Source: Thermodesulfobacteriota bacterium
GTDB lineage: Bacteria; Desulfobacterota; Desulfomonilia; UBA1062
Direction of reading: 5' to 3'
Assembly (NCBI GenBank): GCA_025454155.1
Contig: JALOOZ010000003.1
Location: 1 to 34,702, forward strand
DNA: 34,702 bases
The notes beneath the pieces were generated by a model, which saw only the letters and a program-made list of their open reading frames with translations, was not told where the DNA came from and did no database searches. Position numbers and translations under genes: made by a program. The stretch's first letter is position 1; every line of letters starts with the position of its first letter. Positions 16,419 to 24,651 of the stretch are shown here, piece by piece.

Positions 16419-17911
16419 CCGCCCGCCATTTCGGGCCTGAACTGAAGGGCCTCGGCGACGTGCGACTCCTGAATTTCCCCGCAAGCCTCCAAATCTGCGA
16501 TGGTACGGGCCACCTTGATGACCCGGGTCAGTCCCCGCATGCTCAGAGAATATCTCTTCAAGGCGGCAACGAGCATCGTCTTTGTACGGGCGTCCAGGCT
16601 GCATGATACCTCGAGGGTATTGTCGGGAATCCTCGCGTTGATGAAACCCCTTCTCATCTGCACAGACCGAGCGGAGGCGACCCTTTCACGAACCGGGGTC
16701 GATGAGGGACTGCCCTTCGGGCTCAGCACCAGTTCCGCCTCCACGGGATCCACCCAGACGTGGAGGTCGATCCGGTCCAGCAGGGGCCCGGAGATCCGGG
16801 ACCGGTATTTCGCCACCTGCATGGGCGTGCAGCAGCATTCCTTGGACGGGTGGCCGAGATAGCCGCAGGGGCAGGGGTTCAGGGCGGCGATGAGCTGGAA
16901 ACCGGCAGGGAAGGTGAACGTGGAGCCCGCCCTGGATATGGTCACCAGTGCTTCTTCCAGGGGCTGGCGCAGGGCCTCCAGGGCACTGCGCCTGAACTCG
17001 GGCAACTCGTCCAGGAACAGGACCCCGTTGTGGGCGAGACTGACTTCCCCGGGGACGGGGATGGCACCGCCGCCGATGAGACCGGCATCCGTTATGGTGT
17101 GATGGGGCGACCTGAAGGGCCGCGTGAAGATGATGCCGTCCTTGCTGAGCCTCCCGGCGGCAGAATAGATGGTGGTGCACTCGAGGATCTCGTCATGGGT
17201 GAGCTGAGGAAGGATTGAAGGCAGCCGTTTTGCCAGCATGGACTTGCCTGCCCCTGGCGGGCCGATGAACAGCAGGTTGTGGCAACCGGCGGCAGCAATC
17301 TCCAGGCCCCGTTTTCCCATGGCCTGTCCGCAGACCTCCGAGAGATCGGGCTGGTGTGTTTGACTGGCCGCAGGGGTTTCCCGTGCGGTCTGACGGGGAA
17401 TCCCTTCTCCCCGGAGAAAGGCGAAGACCTCCCTGAGACTGGAGACCGGATAGACCTCCACCCCTGCCAGGCATGCCTCATCTCCATTCTGCGAGGGGCA
17501 GACGATACCCTTGAAGCCCTTGTTCCTGGCGAGAAATGCCGCAGAGATCACCCCCCTTACAGGCCTCACGCCACCGTCGAGGCCGAGCTCTCCCACGAAG
17601 AGGTAGTCGAGCAAGGTCTTTTTCGGCACCAGACCAAGGGCCGCGAGGATGGCCACCGCTACGGGCAGGTCGAAGGTCCCGCCCTCCTTCTTCACGTCGG
17701 CGGGTGCGAGGTTCACCGTGATGCGCCGGGGCGGGAATTCGAGACCCGAATTCACGATGGCCGATCTCACCCGTTCCTTGCTTTCCCTGACCGTGGAATC
17801 GGGCAGGCCTACGACGGCCATGCTCGGCAGACCTCCCTGGATGTCGGCCTCCACCATCACACCAAGCGCATCAGTCCCCCACAGGGTGGCTGAGTGGACG
17901 CTTGCAATCAT
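16415..17911 (-). CDS. comM: YifB/ComM family Mg-chelatase-like AAA+ ATPase
   Basis: 498 residues. The N-terminal Lon-protease-like fold (about 1-165; GLPSMAVVGLPDSTVRESKERVRSA, NLAPADVKKEG) is followed by a central AAA+ domain with Walker A GPPGAGKSMLAKRL and Walker B LFLDELPEF, and by the C-terminal Mg-chelatase domain ending RVIKVARTIADLEACGEI. In naturally competent bacteria ComM is a helicase that promotes branch migration during transformation; in others its use is uncertain. The ATG at 17911 gives the standard family start (MIASVHSATLWG). No Shine-Dalgarno sequence precedes it, and the likely -10 lies only 9 bases upstream, suggesting a leaderless message. Its stop codon overlaps that of prs. 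Confidence 0.93.
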   Translation of the reverse strand: MIASVHSATLWGTDALGVMVEADIQGGLPSMAVVGLPDSTVRESKERVRSAIVNSGLEFPPRRITVNLAPADVKKEGGTFDLPVAVAILAALGLVPKKTLLDYLFVGELGLDGGVRPVRGVISAAFLARNKGFKGIVCPSQNGDEACLAGVEVYPVSSLREVFAFLRGEGIPRQTARETPAASQTHQPDLSEVCGQAMGKRGLEIAAAGCHNLLFIGPPGAGKSMLAKRLPSILPQLTHDEILECTTIYSAAGRLSKDGIIFTRPFRSPHHTITDAGLIGGGAIPVPGEVSLAHNGVLFLDELPEFRRSALEALRQPLEEALVTISRAGSTFTFPAGFQLIAALNPCPCGYLGHPSKECCCTPMQVAKYRSRISGPLLDRIDLHVWVDPVEAELVLSPKGSPSSTPVRERVASARSVQMRRGFINARIPDNTLEVSCSLDARTKTMLVAALKRYSLSMRGLTRVIKVARTIADLEACGEIQESHVAEALQFRPEMAGG

Positions 17912-17920
17912 TATGACGGC

Positions 17921-17950
17921 ATCTTAACAGAAGCATCATGGGGGGTTCAA
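17921..17950 (-). promoter_or_regulatory. Putative promoter for a leaderless comM transcript
   Basis: On the minus strand TTGAAC and TAAGAT are 18 bases apart, the -10 occupying 17921-17926. Only nine bases (GCCGTCATA) separate the -10 from the comM ATG, so initiation would fall at or within a few bases of the start codon. Confidence 0.45.
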
Positions 17951-17967
17951 GCCGTCAAATGCGAGAA

Positions 17968-17996
17968 AAAGGGCGGGCCATGATAGCCCGCCCTTT
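17968..17996 (-). terminator. Strong intrinsic terminator downstream of the minus-strand permease gene
   Basis: A perfect 11-bp stem (AAAGGGCGGGC / GCCCGCCCTTT) closes a 7-base loop. On the minus strand it is followed by a T-run (CCCTTTTTCTC), so it stops transcription arriving from the AEC permease and its upstream genes before comM. The symmetric A/T ends could also make it work on plus-strand transcripts. Confidence 0.85.
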
Positions 17997-18242
17997 GTGA
18001 ATGCGCAAAGCATTGATCAGGGGACCGGGTTGTGAGGGCTGTTCAGTCCGACAGGGTCATAGTATCGAGCCCTGCGATACCCCACCACGCCTTGCCTCGC
18101 CGCGCCTGCCATGCCACGGCTTGCTTTGCCCGGCCTTAACGCGCCTGACCACGGAACGATCTTCGCGCATTCGTGGTTTGAATAATAACCCTGAAAGAGG
18201 GCTTGTCAAGGACAGCGTAACAAATTTAGCCTGGTCAGGTCC

Positions 18243-19181
18243 TCACGGGGAGAAGAACCGGGAAAAGAGCAGGAGCATGGCCGGCAGGCTGATGAGTGAG
18301 AAGAGGAAACTCGCCACCATGAACTGGTTCACGATGTTCCTGTTTCCGCCCTCCCGCTCGGTGATGATGGGGATGGCCGTGACCGGAGGGACGGCGGCCT
18401 GCATCATGATGATGAACGCCACCGGATACGGGGGTCTGACGACCATGAGCACCCCGAGGGTCACCAGGGGGAACACGAGGTTCTTCATGATGACGAATTT
18501 GAGGTTCTCTGCATAGGCTGGCGTCCCGCTCCCTTTCATGTCCATATGGATGTTGCCCCCGAGCACGAGCATCAAAAGGGGTACGGCCATGGCCCCCACG
18601 AGCCTGAGACCGTCAATGAGGAACTTGGGTATGAACCCGTCAACGCCCGCCAAGCGTACAGCCAGGGCCAGAATAGTGGCTATGAGCACCGGGTTGAAGA
18701 CCTTGGCCGGCTCCACCTTGATGCCCTTGCTGAAGAACAGGGGGGATATGTTGAAGAAGAAGGCCGGGTAAAAGAGGGTGAAGAGGAACAGCTCCACCAG
18801 CAGCGGGGAATTCGTGCCGTACATCTCTGCAATGATTGCCAGAGGGAAGAAGATGCCGTTCTGGAAGAGCAGGCTCACCCGGAACTCCCGGTGGAATTCT
18901 CTCCTGGCCACCGCGGAGCAGATGAACGTGAGCAGCAAGAAGAGGCCGGTGGAGCCGATCCACCACAGGGGAAGGGTCCACCACGAGGTGTTTTTCTCGG
19001 GATGGAAGTTCGTGAGGATGCCTATGAAGGTCAGGCAGGGAAGCGCGATGTCTATGGCGAGCACGGAGAGCGACCCCAGGATGGACCCTGCGATCACGCG
19101 CCTGCTCAGCATCCAGTATCCCAGCATGCCGATGGCCAGGAGCATGGCCACGGCGGTGAAGGTGGTGAAGAAGACGCTCAC
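18243..19181 (-). CDS. AEC (auxin efflux carrier) family transporter
   Basis: 312 residues, a usual AEC length, with about ten hydrophobic segments in two halves (for example AVAMLLAIGMLGYWML, LWWIGSTGLFLLLTFI, LVGAMAVPLLMLVLGG, AFIIMMQAAVPPVTAIP). PLLMLVLGGNI and the 'AAVPPVTAIPII' stretch resemble the crossover motifs of this family. Bacterial members export or import small carboxylates such as malate; the substrate here is unknown. The track ORF extends to 19478, but that part overlaps the upstream gene in another frame. I prefer GTG at 19181, which starts just before the first membrane segment and 20 bases after the previous stop; the start is not certain. It is probably cotranscribed with the DUF255 gene and ends before the 17968-17996 terminator. 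Confidence 0.8.
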   Translation of the reverse strand: MSVFFTTFTAVAMLLAIGMLGYWMLSRRVIAGSILGSLSVLAIDIALPCLTFIGILTNFHPEKNTSWWTLPLWWIGSTGLFLLLTFICSAVARREFHREFRVSLLFQNGIFFPLAIIAEMYGTNSPLLVELFLFTLFYPAFFFNISPLFFSKGIKVEPAKVFNPVLIATILALAVRLAGVDGFIPKFLIDGLRLVGAMAVPLLMLVLGGNIHMDMKGSGTPAYAENLKFVIMKNLVFPLVTLGVLMVVRPPYPVAFIIMMQAAVPPVTAIPIITEREGGNRNIVNQFMVASFLFSLISLPAMLLLFSRFFSP

Positions 19182-19201
19182 ACCAACATCATATACGCGA
19201 A

Positions 19202-21253
19202 TCAGGCGAGGTATTCGAGCATTTTTGATACCTCGGTGGTGGGCTCTCTGCAGGAAGAGTTCGAGCATACATAGGCCGTTGGCAGGCCGTTGACGGGCGG
19301 CATGTCCAGCTGCCCGGACGCGAAGCCTGGAGGTGCCGGTTCCGGCCCGAGGCGGTAGACCGCATGGGGCAGGAAGCGGGTGCGCAGTGCATGGATCATG
19401 GCACGGGCATCGCTGCAGGCCGGGTCGACGGCAATGACCACCTCCATGCCGGGGCCGCTCAGGGCATCCAGGCCGCACATCAGGAAGACATACGCCGACG
19501 GGAGGTGCTCCGCCTGGCCGGAAAATGCCGTCCCGATCTCAAAGGCCCGATCCTTCATGGTGCGGTCTCCCAAGAGGCCCGCGAGCCTGACGAGGCTGAG
19601 CATGGCCACGGAGTTGCCCGAGGGAACGGCGTTGTCGTATGCGGTCTTGGTCCGTGCGATGGGTACTGCGGTTTCGTTGCCAGTGGAGTAGAATCCCCCG
19701 CCGGTACTGTCCCAGAAATGCTCGAGAAGAACGGAGGTCAGGTTTGCCGCCTGGTCCAGGTACCGCTGTTCGAAGGTGGCCTCGTAGAGTTCGATGAACC
19801 CCCAGGAGAGGAAGGCGTAGTCGTCGAGCCCGGCCTCGCCCCTGGCCTGCCCGTGCATGAAAACATGCCTGAGCCTGCCGCCGGCCACCATGTTCTCCAG
19901 GATGAAACCCGCCGCCTGCTCTGCAGCGGCAGTGAAGTCGGGTCTGTCGAAAGCCGCCCCTGCCTTTGCCAGGGCGGCTATCATGAGGCCGTTCCAGTCA
20001 GCGAGGGCCTTGGTGTCCTTGAAGGGAGCCGCCCTGTTCAGGCGGGCTTTTCTCATGTCCGCCAGCATGCGCCGGATGTCTCCCTGCAGGACATCCGCGT
20101 CCTTGCCGAGGATCTCTGCCAGGGACCGTGTGTCCCGTGCCTGGTGTATGATGTTGAGCCCCTGGACGTCGCCGCCGCGGAAATTGCCGTCATCCTGGAG
20201 GTCGAAGACCTCCCGGGCCAGGCTGTAGGAGGATCCTTCCAGCACGGTTCTGAGCTCTGAGGTCGACCACAGGTAGAACTTTCCCTCCTCTCCCTCGCTG
20301 TCCGCATCCTCTGCACCGGCAAAAACGCCGTCTTCCGTGCGCAGATCCCTGAGAACATAGGCAATGATGTCTTCGGCGGTGTCCCTGAAGTCCTCCCTGC
20401 CGGTCAGCTGGAAGGCCTCGGTATAGGCCATGGCAAGCAGGGCCTGGTCGTAGAGCATCTTCTCGAAGTGCGGGACGAGCCACTCCCTGTCCGTGGAATA
20501 CCGGTGGAATCCTGAACCCACGTGGTCGTAGATGCCCCCTGCGCGCATGGCCTCGAGGGTCTTCACTGCCATGGCCAGGGCGTCGTCATCCCCGGTCCTC
20601 CTGAAATACCGCAGCAGGAACATGATGTTGTGAGGCATGGGGAATTTCGGTGCAGCGCCGACCCCCCCCCATTCCGGGTCGAAGCGGGCCTTGAGTTCTC
20701 CGTAGGTCTTTTCAAGGAGCTGAGGCCTCAGTCCCTGGCCCGGTTTCACCTCGCAGGCGCGCCTCACGAGCCTAGTGATTTCGGCAGCCTCGCTGATGAC
20801 CCGGTCTCTCTTTTCCTTCCAGAGATTATTGACGACCGGGATCAGCTCCATCATTCCCATGAGCCCTTGCCTGGTATGCTTGGGCAGGTACGTGGCGGCG
20901 AAGAAGGGCTGCTTCCCGGGTGTCATGATGACGGTGAGCGGCCAGCCGCCGCTTCCCGTGAGGAGCTGGCAGGCCTGCATGTAGATGTGGTCGATGTGCG
21001 GCAGCTCCTCCCGGTCCACCTTCACGCTGACAAAGGTGTCGTTCATGAGGGCGGCCACTTCTCCGTCCTCGAAGCACTGGTGGGCCATGACGTGGCACCA
21101 GTGGCAGGAGGAGTAGCCGATGGAGAGGAAGACCGGTTTGTCTTCCGCCTGGGCCTTTGCGAAGGCCTCCTCGCCCCAGGGGAACCAGTCCACCGGGTTT
21201 CCGGCGTGCTGGAGGAGGTAGGGGCTTGTCTCTTGTGAGAGCCGGTTGTGCAT
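19202..21253 (-). CDS. DUF255 thioredoxin-domain protein (YyaL / SSP411 family)
   Basis: 683 residues, normal for this family. The N-terminal thioredoxin-like domain (about 1-165) starts [20 protein letters not shown] and has the CxxC in [16 protein letters not shown]. The rest resembles a six-hairpin (alpha/alpha) glycosidase-like or N-acylglucosamine-epimerase-like barrel ([61 protein letters not shown]). The family is widespread and its reaction is not established; there is no signal peptide, so it is likely cytoplasmic. The ATG at 21253 is chosen over the track start (21307) because AAAGGAGCATGCA precedes it and homologues begin here. It lies between a radical SAM gene and the AEC permease on the same strand. 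Confidence 0.92.
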   Translation of the reverse strand: MHNRLSQETSPYLLQHAGNPVDWFPWGEEAFAKAQAEDKPVFLSIGYSSCHWCHVMAHQCFEDGEVAALMNDTFVSVKVDREELPHIDHIYMQACQLLTGSGGWPLTVIMTPGKQPFFAATYLPKHTRQGLMGMMELIPVVNNLWKEKRDRVISEAAEITRLVRRACEVKPGQGLRPQLLEKTYGELKARFDPEWGGVGAAPKFPMPHNIMFLLRYFRRTGDDDALAMAVKTLEAMRAGGIYDHVGSGFHRYSTDREWLVPHFEKMLYDQALLAMAYTEAFQLTGREDFRDTAEDIIAYVLRDLRTEDGVFAGAEDADSEGEEGKFYLWSTSELRTVLEGSSYSLAREVFDLQDDGNFRGGDVQGLNIIHQARDTRSLAEILGKDADVLQGDIRRMLADMRKARLNRAAPFKDTKALADWNGLMIAALAKAGAAFDRPDFTAAAEQAAGFILENMVAGGRLRHVFMHGQARGEAGLDDYAFLSWGFIELYEATFEQRYLDQAANLTSVLLEHFWDSTGGGFYSTGNETAVPIARTKTAYDNAVPSGNSVAMLSLVRLAGLLGDRTMKDRAFEIGTAFSGQAEHLPSAYVFLMCGLDALSGPGMEVVIAVDPACSDARAMIHALRTRFLPHAVYRLGPEPAPPGFASGQLDMPPVNGLPTAYVCSNSSCREPTTEVSKMLEYLA

Positions 21254-21361
21254 TGCATGCTCCTTTGATGTACAGGACAAAGAATACCTGGCGCCCTGGT
21301 TCCCCATCAGTAGGGAGGCGGGCTGTCCGGATCAAGGGTCCCTGTCGGTGTGCACCCCCAT

Positions 21362-22294
21362 TCACCGTGCACGGAAGATGAACCTCGCCCGGGAATCGAG
21401 CCGGTGTATGCCGGCCCGCCGGGCCGCATCCAGGGCGTCTTCGTACTCGGCAGCGGTGATCCTCCGGTTGATCCGGAGGTCGTCCCCGGCCCTGTAACAG
21501 GGATGGTACTGGTCCATGACGTTCACATAGGTGTCCCTCGAGACGTCATGGGCGAGGAACCGCATGACCCCCGCGGTCCCTGCAAGGTTCTCCGGCATGA
21601 CCAGGTGCCTCACGAGAAGCCCTCGCCGGGCGATTCCCCGGTCATCCATCACCAGGTCGCCAACCTGTGAGTGCATCTCCCTGATGGCTGCACAGGCAAC
21701 CTCCCGGTAATCCGGGGCCGAGCAGAACACCCGTGCAGCAGCATCATCCCAGAACTTGAAGTCGGGCATGTAGATGTCGAAGATGCCGTCAAGGAGCCGG
21801 ATGGTCTCCACTGAGTCATAGCCGCCGGTGTTGTAGACCAGCGGCAGGTCGAGCCCTGCCTCGGCGGCCAGTGCGGCGGCCTGAAGGAGCTGGGGCACCA
21901 CGTGGGAGGGTGTGACGAAGTTGATGTTGTGGCAGCCTCTGCCGGCCAGATCGAGCATCATGCCCGCGATTTCCCCTGCGCCCGCCTCAACGCCGTCCTG
22001 GAGGTGGCTGATGTCATAGTTCTGGCAGAAGGAACAGAGCAGGTTGCAGGAGCTGAAGAAGATGGTGCCGGATCCGCGGCTGCCCACCAGGGGGGCCTCC
22101 TCGCCGAAGTGCGGACCGAAGCTCGCCACCCTGGCGGCCCGTCCGGTCCTGCAGAATCCCTGCTCCCCTTCGAGGCGGTTCACGCTGCACGACCGGGGGC
22201 ACAGCCTGCAGTCCTCGAGGAGCTTCACTGCCCGGGCGGCACGCTGTTTGAGCAGACCCAGGTCATGGAGTTTTCTGAAGGAGGCCCTGTTCAT
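21362..22294 (-). CDS. Radical SAM protein, PflA-like
   Basis: 310 residues. The radical SAM cluster motif is CNLLCSFCQNYDIS (Cys83, Cys87, Cys90), and an N-terminal cysteine set, CRLCPRSC (29-36) with Cys48 in QGFCRTG, precedes it. This arrangement is typical of the 'putative pyruvate formate-lyase activating enzyme' group related to PflA and AmmeMemoRadiSam proteins. These use S-adenosylmethionine to make a 5'-deoxyadenosyl radical; the target is usually unknown. No glycyl-radical enzyme lies in the window, so a true activase role is doubtful. The ATG has GGGGAGGGTG upstream. It follows the two YbhB-like genes by 51 bases and may share their transcript; 108 bases separate it from the DUF255 gene. 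Confidence 0.9.
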   Translation of the reverse strand: MNRASFRKLHDLGLLKQRAARAVKLLEDCRLCPRSCSVNRLEGEQGFCRTGRAARVASFGPHFGEEAPLVGSRGSGTIFFSSCNLLCSFCQNYDISHLQDGVEAGAGEIAGMMLDLAGRGCHNINFVTPSHVVPQLLQAAALAAEAGLDLPLVYNTGGYDSVETIRLLDGIFDIYMPDFKFWDDAAARVFCSAPDYREVACAAIREMHSQVGDLVMDDRGIARRGLLVRHLVMPENLAGTAGVMRFLAHDVSRDTYVNVMDQYHPCYRAGDDLRINRRITAAEYEDALDAARRAGIHRLDSRARFIFRAR

Positions 22295-22345
22295 TCACCC
22301 TCCCCTGCCTGGCATTCTCGATGGCCAGGCCAGGACCACGGGCTG

Positions 22346-22876
22346 CTACTTCTTCTTGTAGGTCCCCATGAGCTCTGCCGTGCCCAGGACGTGTCCCTCC
22401 ATGGCCTTGAGCACCTCCTTCTTCTTCGCCCCTGAGGGGAGATTCAGCATGGAGTCCAGAGCATAGAGCCTGAAGAAGTAACGGTGGGTCCCCCAGGGCG
22501 GGCATGGCCCTCCGTAGCCGAAATCCCCGAAGCTGCTCTTGCCATGGATGCCCCCCTGCCCGGGTTTCTCCACCTTGGCCATCCCCTCCGGAAGGGACGA
22601 GAGGGTCGGGGGAAGGTTGTAGTATACCCAGTGTACCCAGGTGCCTAGAGGTGCATCGGGGTCGTCGCAGATGAGGGCAAAACCCTTGGTCTTTTCCGGT
22701 GCACCTGTCCATGTCAGCATGGGCGAGATGTCCTTGCCCTGGCAGGTATGGACGGACGGTATCATGCCGCCTGCCGTGAATGCCGTGCTCTTCAGTTCGA
22801 AGGCCGTCAGGCAGGTGCCGGCCAGAAGGAATGCCACCGTGCACAAGAAGAACACTGCGGTACGAGGATACTTCAT
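22346..22876 (-). CDS. YbhB/YbcL (PEBP) family protein, exported, copy 1
   Basis: 176 residues. A signal peptide is visible (MKYPRTAVFFLCTVAFLLAG, then CLTAFEL), so the protein is probably periplasmic; the Cys after the hydrophobic core might be a lipobox, but the match is weak. The mature part is a phosphatidylethanolamine-binding-protein fold: FTAGGMIPSVHTCQGKDISP, CDDPDAPLGTWVHWVYYNLP, and GPCPPWGTHRYFFRLYALD. The ligand-site residues (DPDAP, His of TWVHW, His of GTHR) are all kept. Biochemical roles of bacterial members are not settled. AGGAGGTAAACC precedes the ATG. It lies 11 bases after copy 2, clearly a tandem duplication. Confidence 0.92.
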   Translation of the reverse strand: MKYPRTAVFFLCTVAFLLAGTCLTAFELKSTAFTAGGMIPSVHTCQGKDISPMLTWTGAPEKTKGFALICDDPDAPLGTWVHWVYYNLPPTLSSLPEGMAKVEKPGQGGIHGKSSFGDFGYGGPCPPWGTHRYFFRLYALDSMLNLPSGAKKKEVLKAMEGHVLGTAELMGTYKKK

Positions 22877-22887
22877 GGTTTACCTCC

Positions 22888-23436
22888 TCACTTTCTCTTT
22901 TTATACATGCCCATGAGCGATGCTTCGTCCAGGACATGCCCCTCCATGGCTCCTTCGACATCCTGCCATGAAGCACCCGGCTCCAAACCCAGCATGACAT
23001 CGAGGGCATAGAGCCTGAAGTAGTAGCGGTGAGTCCCTGTCTTCTGGCACGGGCCGCGGTAACCGAGTTCCCCGGTGCCGTTCTTCCCGTGGACCCCGCC
23101 CAGGGCCGGCCTCGTCACACGGGCGACCCGTTCGGGCAGATACATCACGGCCGCGGGCAGGTCATAGTAGACCCAGTTCACCCGGGAGGCCCTGGGGCTG
23201 TCGACATCCTCGCACATGAGCACGAAGCTCTTGGTGTCCCTGGGGACCCAGGCCCACCAGAGCTCGGGCGAGATGTCCTCACCGTCACAGGTGTATTTCG
23301 CTGGGATCATCCCGTACGGCCTGAAGGACGGGCTGTGGAGCTCGAGTTCCGGCGTTCCGAGGATGTCGGTGCGGCCCGGAACCGTGTAGGACGCAAGGAA
23401 GACGACAAGGGTAAGCCCGAAAATGCGCACGTTCAT
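22888..23436 (-). CDS. YbhB/YbcL (PEBP) family protein, exported, copy 2 (diverged binding site)
   Basis: 182 residues with a signal peptide (MNVRIFGLTLVVFLASYTV). It is a paralogue of the next gene: GMIPAKYTCDGEDISPELWW, CEDVDSPRASRVNWVYYDLP, and GPCQKTGTHRYYFRLYALD align with copy 1. Two ligand-pocket positions differ: DPDAP is DVDSP here, and the 'WVHW' histidine is Asn (RVNW). The second pocket His (GTHR) is kept. Binding specificity may therefore have changed. It is the first gene after a good minus-strand promoter and is followed by copy 1 after 11 bases. GGAGGGG precedes the ATG. Confidence 0.9.
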   Translation of the reverse strand: MNVRIFGLTLVVFLASYTVPGRTDILGTPELELHSPSFRPYGMIPAKYTCDGEDISPELWWAWVPRDTKSFVLMCEDVDSPRASRVNWVYYDLPAAVMYLPERVARVTRPALGGVHGKNGTGELGYRGPCQKTGTHRYYFRLYALDVMLGLEPGASWQDVEGAMEGHVLDEASLMGMYKKRK

Positions 23437-23466
23437 ACCGACCCCTCCATGTAGTCTCCATGGTAG

Positions 23467-23495
23467 ATAATAATGGAGTTCCCGGGGGTTGCCAA
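23467..23495 (-). promoter_or_regulatory. Promoter for the YbhB/YbcL tandem genes
   Basis: On the minus strand TTGGCA (23490-23495) and TATTAT (23467-23472) are separated by exactly 17 bases. Initiation would fall near 23459, about 22 bases before the copy 2 ATG. The radical SAM, DUF255 and AEC genes could be read from the same start, since I see no terminator until 17996. Confidence 0.62.
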
Positions 23496-23517
23496 CAGGC
23501 TTCGGAACATTTCCTTT

Positions 23518-24417
23518 TCAGGCATTCAGTGTCTTCACCAGATACCGCGTCATCTGGCCCACGACCATCTCCATGACCTCCCGGGGGAGAAAGTACCCCG
23601 AGCTCTCCTCCACGAAAAAGTCGGTCACTTCCTGAGCGGTCCGATTGACGTCACGGGTCTTCCTGTAGGTGTCCTCGATGAGCCTCCTGGTGGTGCGGGC
23701 AGATTCCATGGATCTGGCCATGAAGCCCCTGGCATCCTCTCCGGACAGGGCACCGTAGTGTTCGGCGCAATGGATATCCGTCTCGCAGCGCGACATCCTC
23801 TCCAGGCTTGCCTGGTACTGATCGAAGTTCGAGTTGGCTGCGCAGAAGACCTTCCCGTCGAAGGGGATGCCCCCGGCATCCGAGGCGAACAGGGCCTTCT
23901 CCTCGGGACAGTAGACTGCGATGGAGCAGGACGAGTGCCCGGGCACCTCGAGCACCTCCAGGCTCACGCTGCCGACGGCAATGCGCTGGCCGTCCCGGAG
24001 CACTTCGTCCACGGGGATGATCTCGAAGGGCAGCCCGAAATCCTCCTCCTGCGCCCCGGGGCGTTCCCTCTCGAGCAGGAACCGGTTGAGGTCCAGGATG
24101 GACCCGGTCACGTCCGGCCGGGAGAGCATGGCCCTGCCCCTCTCCGAGGCGCACACCGCGGCCTGCGGGAGCCGCTTCCTGAAGAAGGGCACGATTCCGA
24201 CGTGGTCGAAGTGGGTGTGGCAGATGATGATGCGGCGGATCGAGCTCTCCCTTATCCGGAGATCTCCCAACTGGTCCAGGATATCCGGGATGATGTACGA
24301 CATGCCGCCGCCGATGACGGCGCACTCGCTGCCGCCGTCGAGGAGATAGACGCACGACTCCCGCCTCCCGAGCAGGGTGATCCTGCCGCTCACGGCCCCG
24401 GGGTGGTCGATGATCAT
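23518..24417 (-). CDS. MBL-fold metallo-hydrolase
   Basis: 299 residues. The metallo-beta-lactamase fold is shown by the metal motif HTHFDHVG, a later EVPGHSSCSIAVY (His), and CPEEKALFASDAGG (bridging Asp). The C-terminal ~100 residues contain a further His in CAEHYG and are mostly helical. The fold covers thioesterases, lactonases, glyoxalases and others; the substrate cannot be given. The cytoplasm is likely, since no signal peptide is seen. The track ORF starts at 24489, but ATG 24417 follows a strong AAGGAGGTCTCC and begins MIIDHPGAV; a good promoter lies upstream. The 81-base gap to the YbhB genes holds their own promoter, so it is probably transcribed separately. Confidence 0.9.
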   Translation of the reverse strand: MIIDHPGAVSGRITLLGRRESCVYLLDGGSECAVIGGGMSYIIPDILDQLGDLRIRESSIRRIIICHTHFDHVGIVPFFRKRLPQAAVCASERGRAMLSRPDVTGSILDLNRFLLERERPGAQEEDFGLPFEIIPVDEVLRDGQRIAVGSVSLEVLEVPGHSSCSIAVYCPEEKALFASDAGGIPFDGKVFCAANSNFDQYQASLERMSRCETDIHCAEHYGALSGEDARGFMARSMESARTTRRLIEDTYRKTRDVNRTAQEVTDFFVEESSGYFLPREVMEMVVGQMTRYLVKTLNA

Positions 24418-24460
24418 GGAGACCTCCTTGCGTATCATGGAATGAAGGATCAATGGAACC

Positions 24461-24489
24461 ATGCTATCACGGTGCCCGGGGGCTGTCAA
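24461..24489 (-). promoter_or_regulatory. Promoter for the MBL-fold gene
   Basis: On the minus strand a perfect TTGACA (24484-24489) is 17 bases from TAGCAT (24461-24466). Initiation near 24454 gives a leader of about 37 bases with the strong ribosome site. Confidence 0.65.
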
Positions 24490-24594
24490 AACAGGCAGAG
24501 CCCGATCACGGAGAATTCATGAGAAACAGCAGGCGGTGCAGGGTGTCCGTGAGGTGGGCTCACGCCGCTTCCAGTCAGGGGACATTTTCCAGGC

Positions 24595-24622
24595 TTGCCC
24601 TTTGTTGGTGCTTTCATATATG
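24595..24622 (+). promoter_or_regulatory. Possible promoter for rdgC
   Basis: TTGCCC (24595-24600) and TATATG (24617-24622) are 16 bases apart. The distance from the -10 to the rdgC ATG (24652) is 29 bases, leaving room for the AAAGGAG site. The -35 is only a partial match. Confidence 0.4.
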
Positions 24623-24651
24623 GGGAGACCTCTGGAAGAAAGGAGTACACC

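Larger units (their letters stand above)
17912..18242. other. 331-base intergenic region between comM and the AEC permease
   Basis: No gene is supported here. From comM outward it holds the comM promoter (about 17921-17950), the minus-strand terminator (17968-17996), and a GC-rich stretch (about 18086-18155) of loosely repeated five-base words ending in GCC. A short AT-rich part (18176-18200) with a small CCCT/AGGG hairpin (18189-18201) follows. The plus-strand track ORF 18001-18516 crosses it but continues antisense into the permease, and I regard it as a shadow. Confidence 0.6.

Noticed and set aside
18001-18516. 171-residue plus-strand ORF in the comM-AEC gap
   Set aside because: Its first part translates the GCC-rich repeat and its second part is antisense to the permease. 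There is no ribosome site and no domain.
19364-20260. 298-residue plus-strand ORF
   Set aside because: It is antisense to the DUF255 gene and lacks recognisable features.
23473-24522. 349-residue plus-strand ORF
   Set aside because: It is antisense to the MBL-fold gene, which has HTHFDHVG, a strong ribosome site and a promoter. The plus-strand product is compositionally shadow-like.
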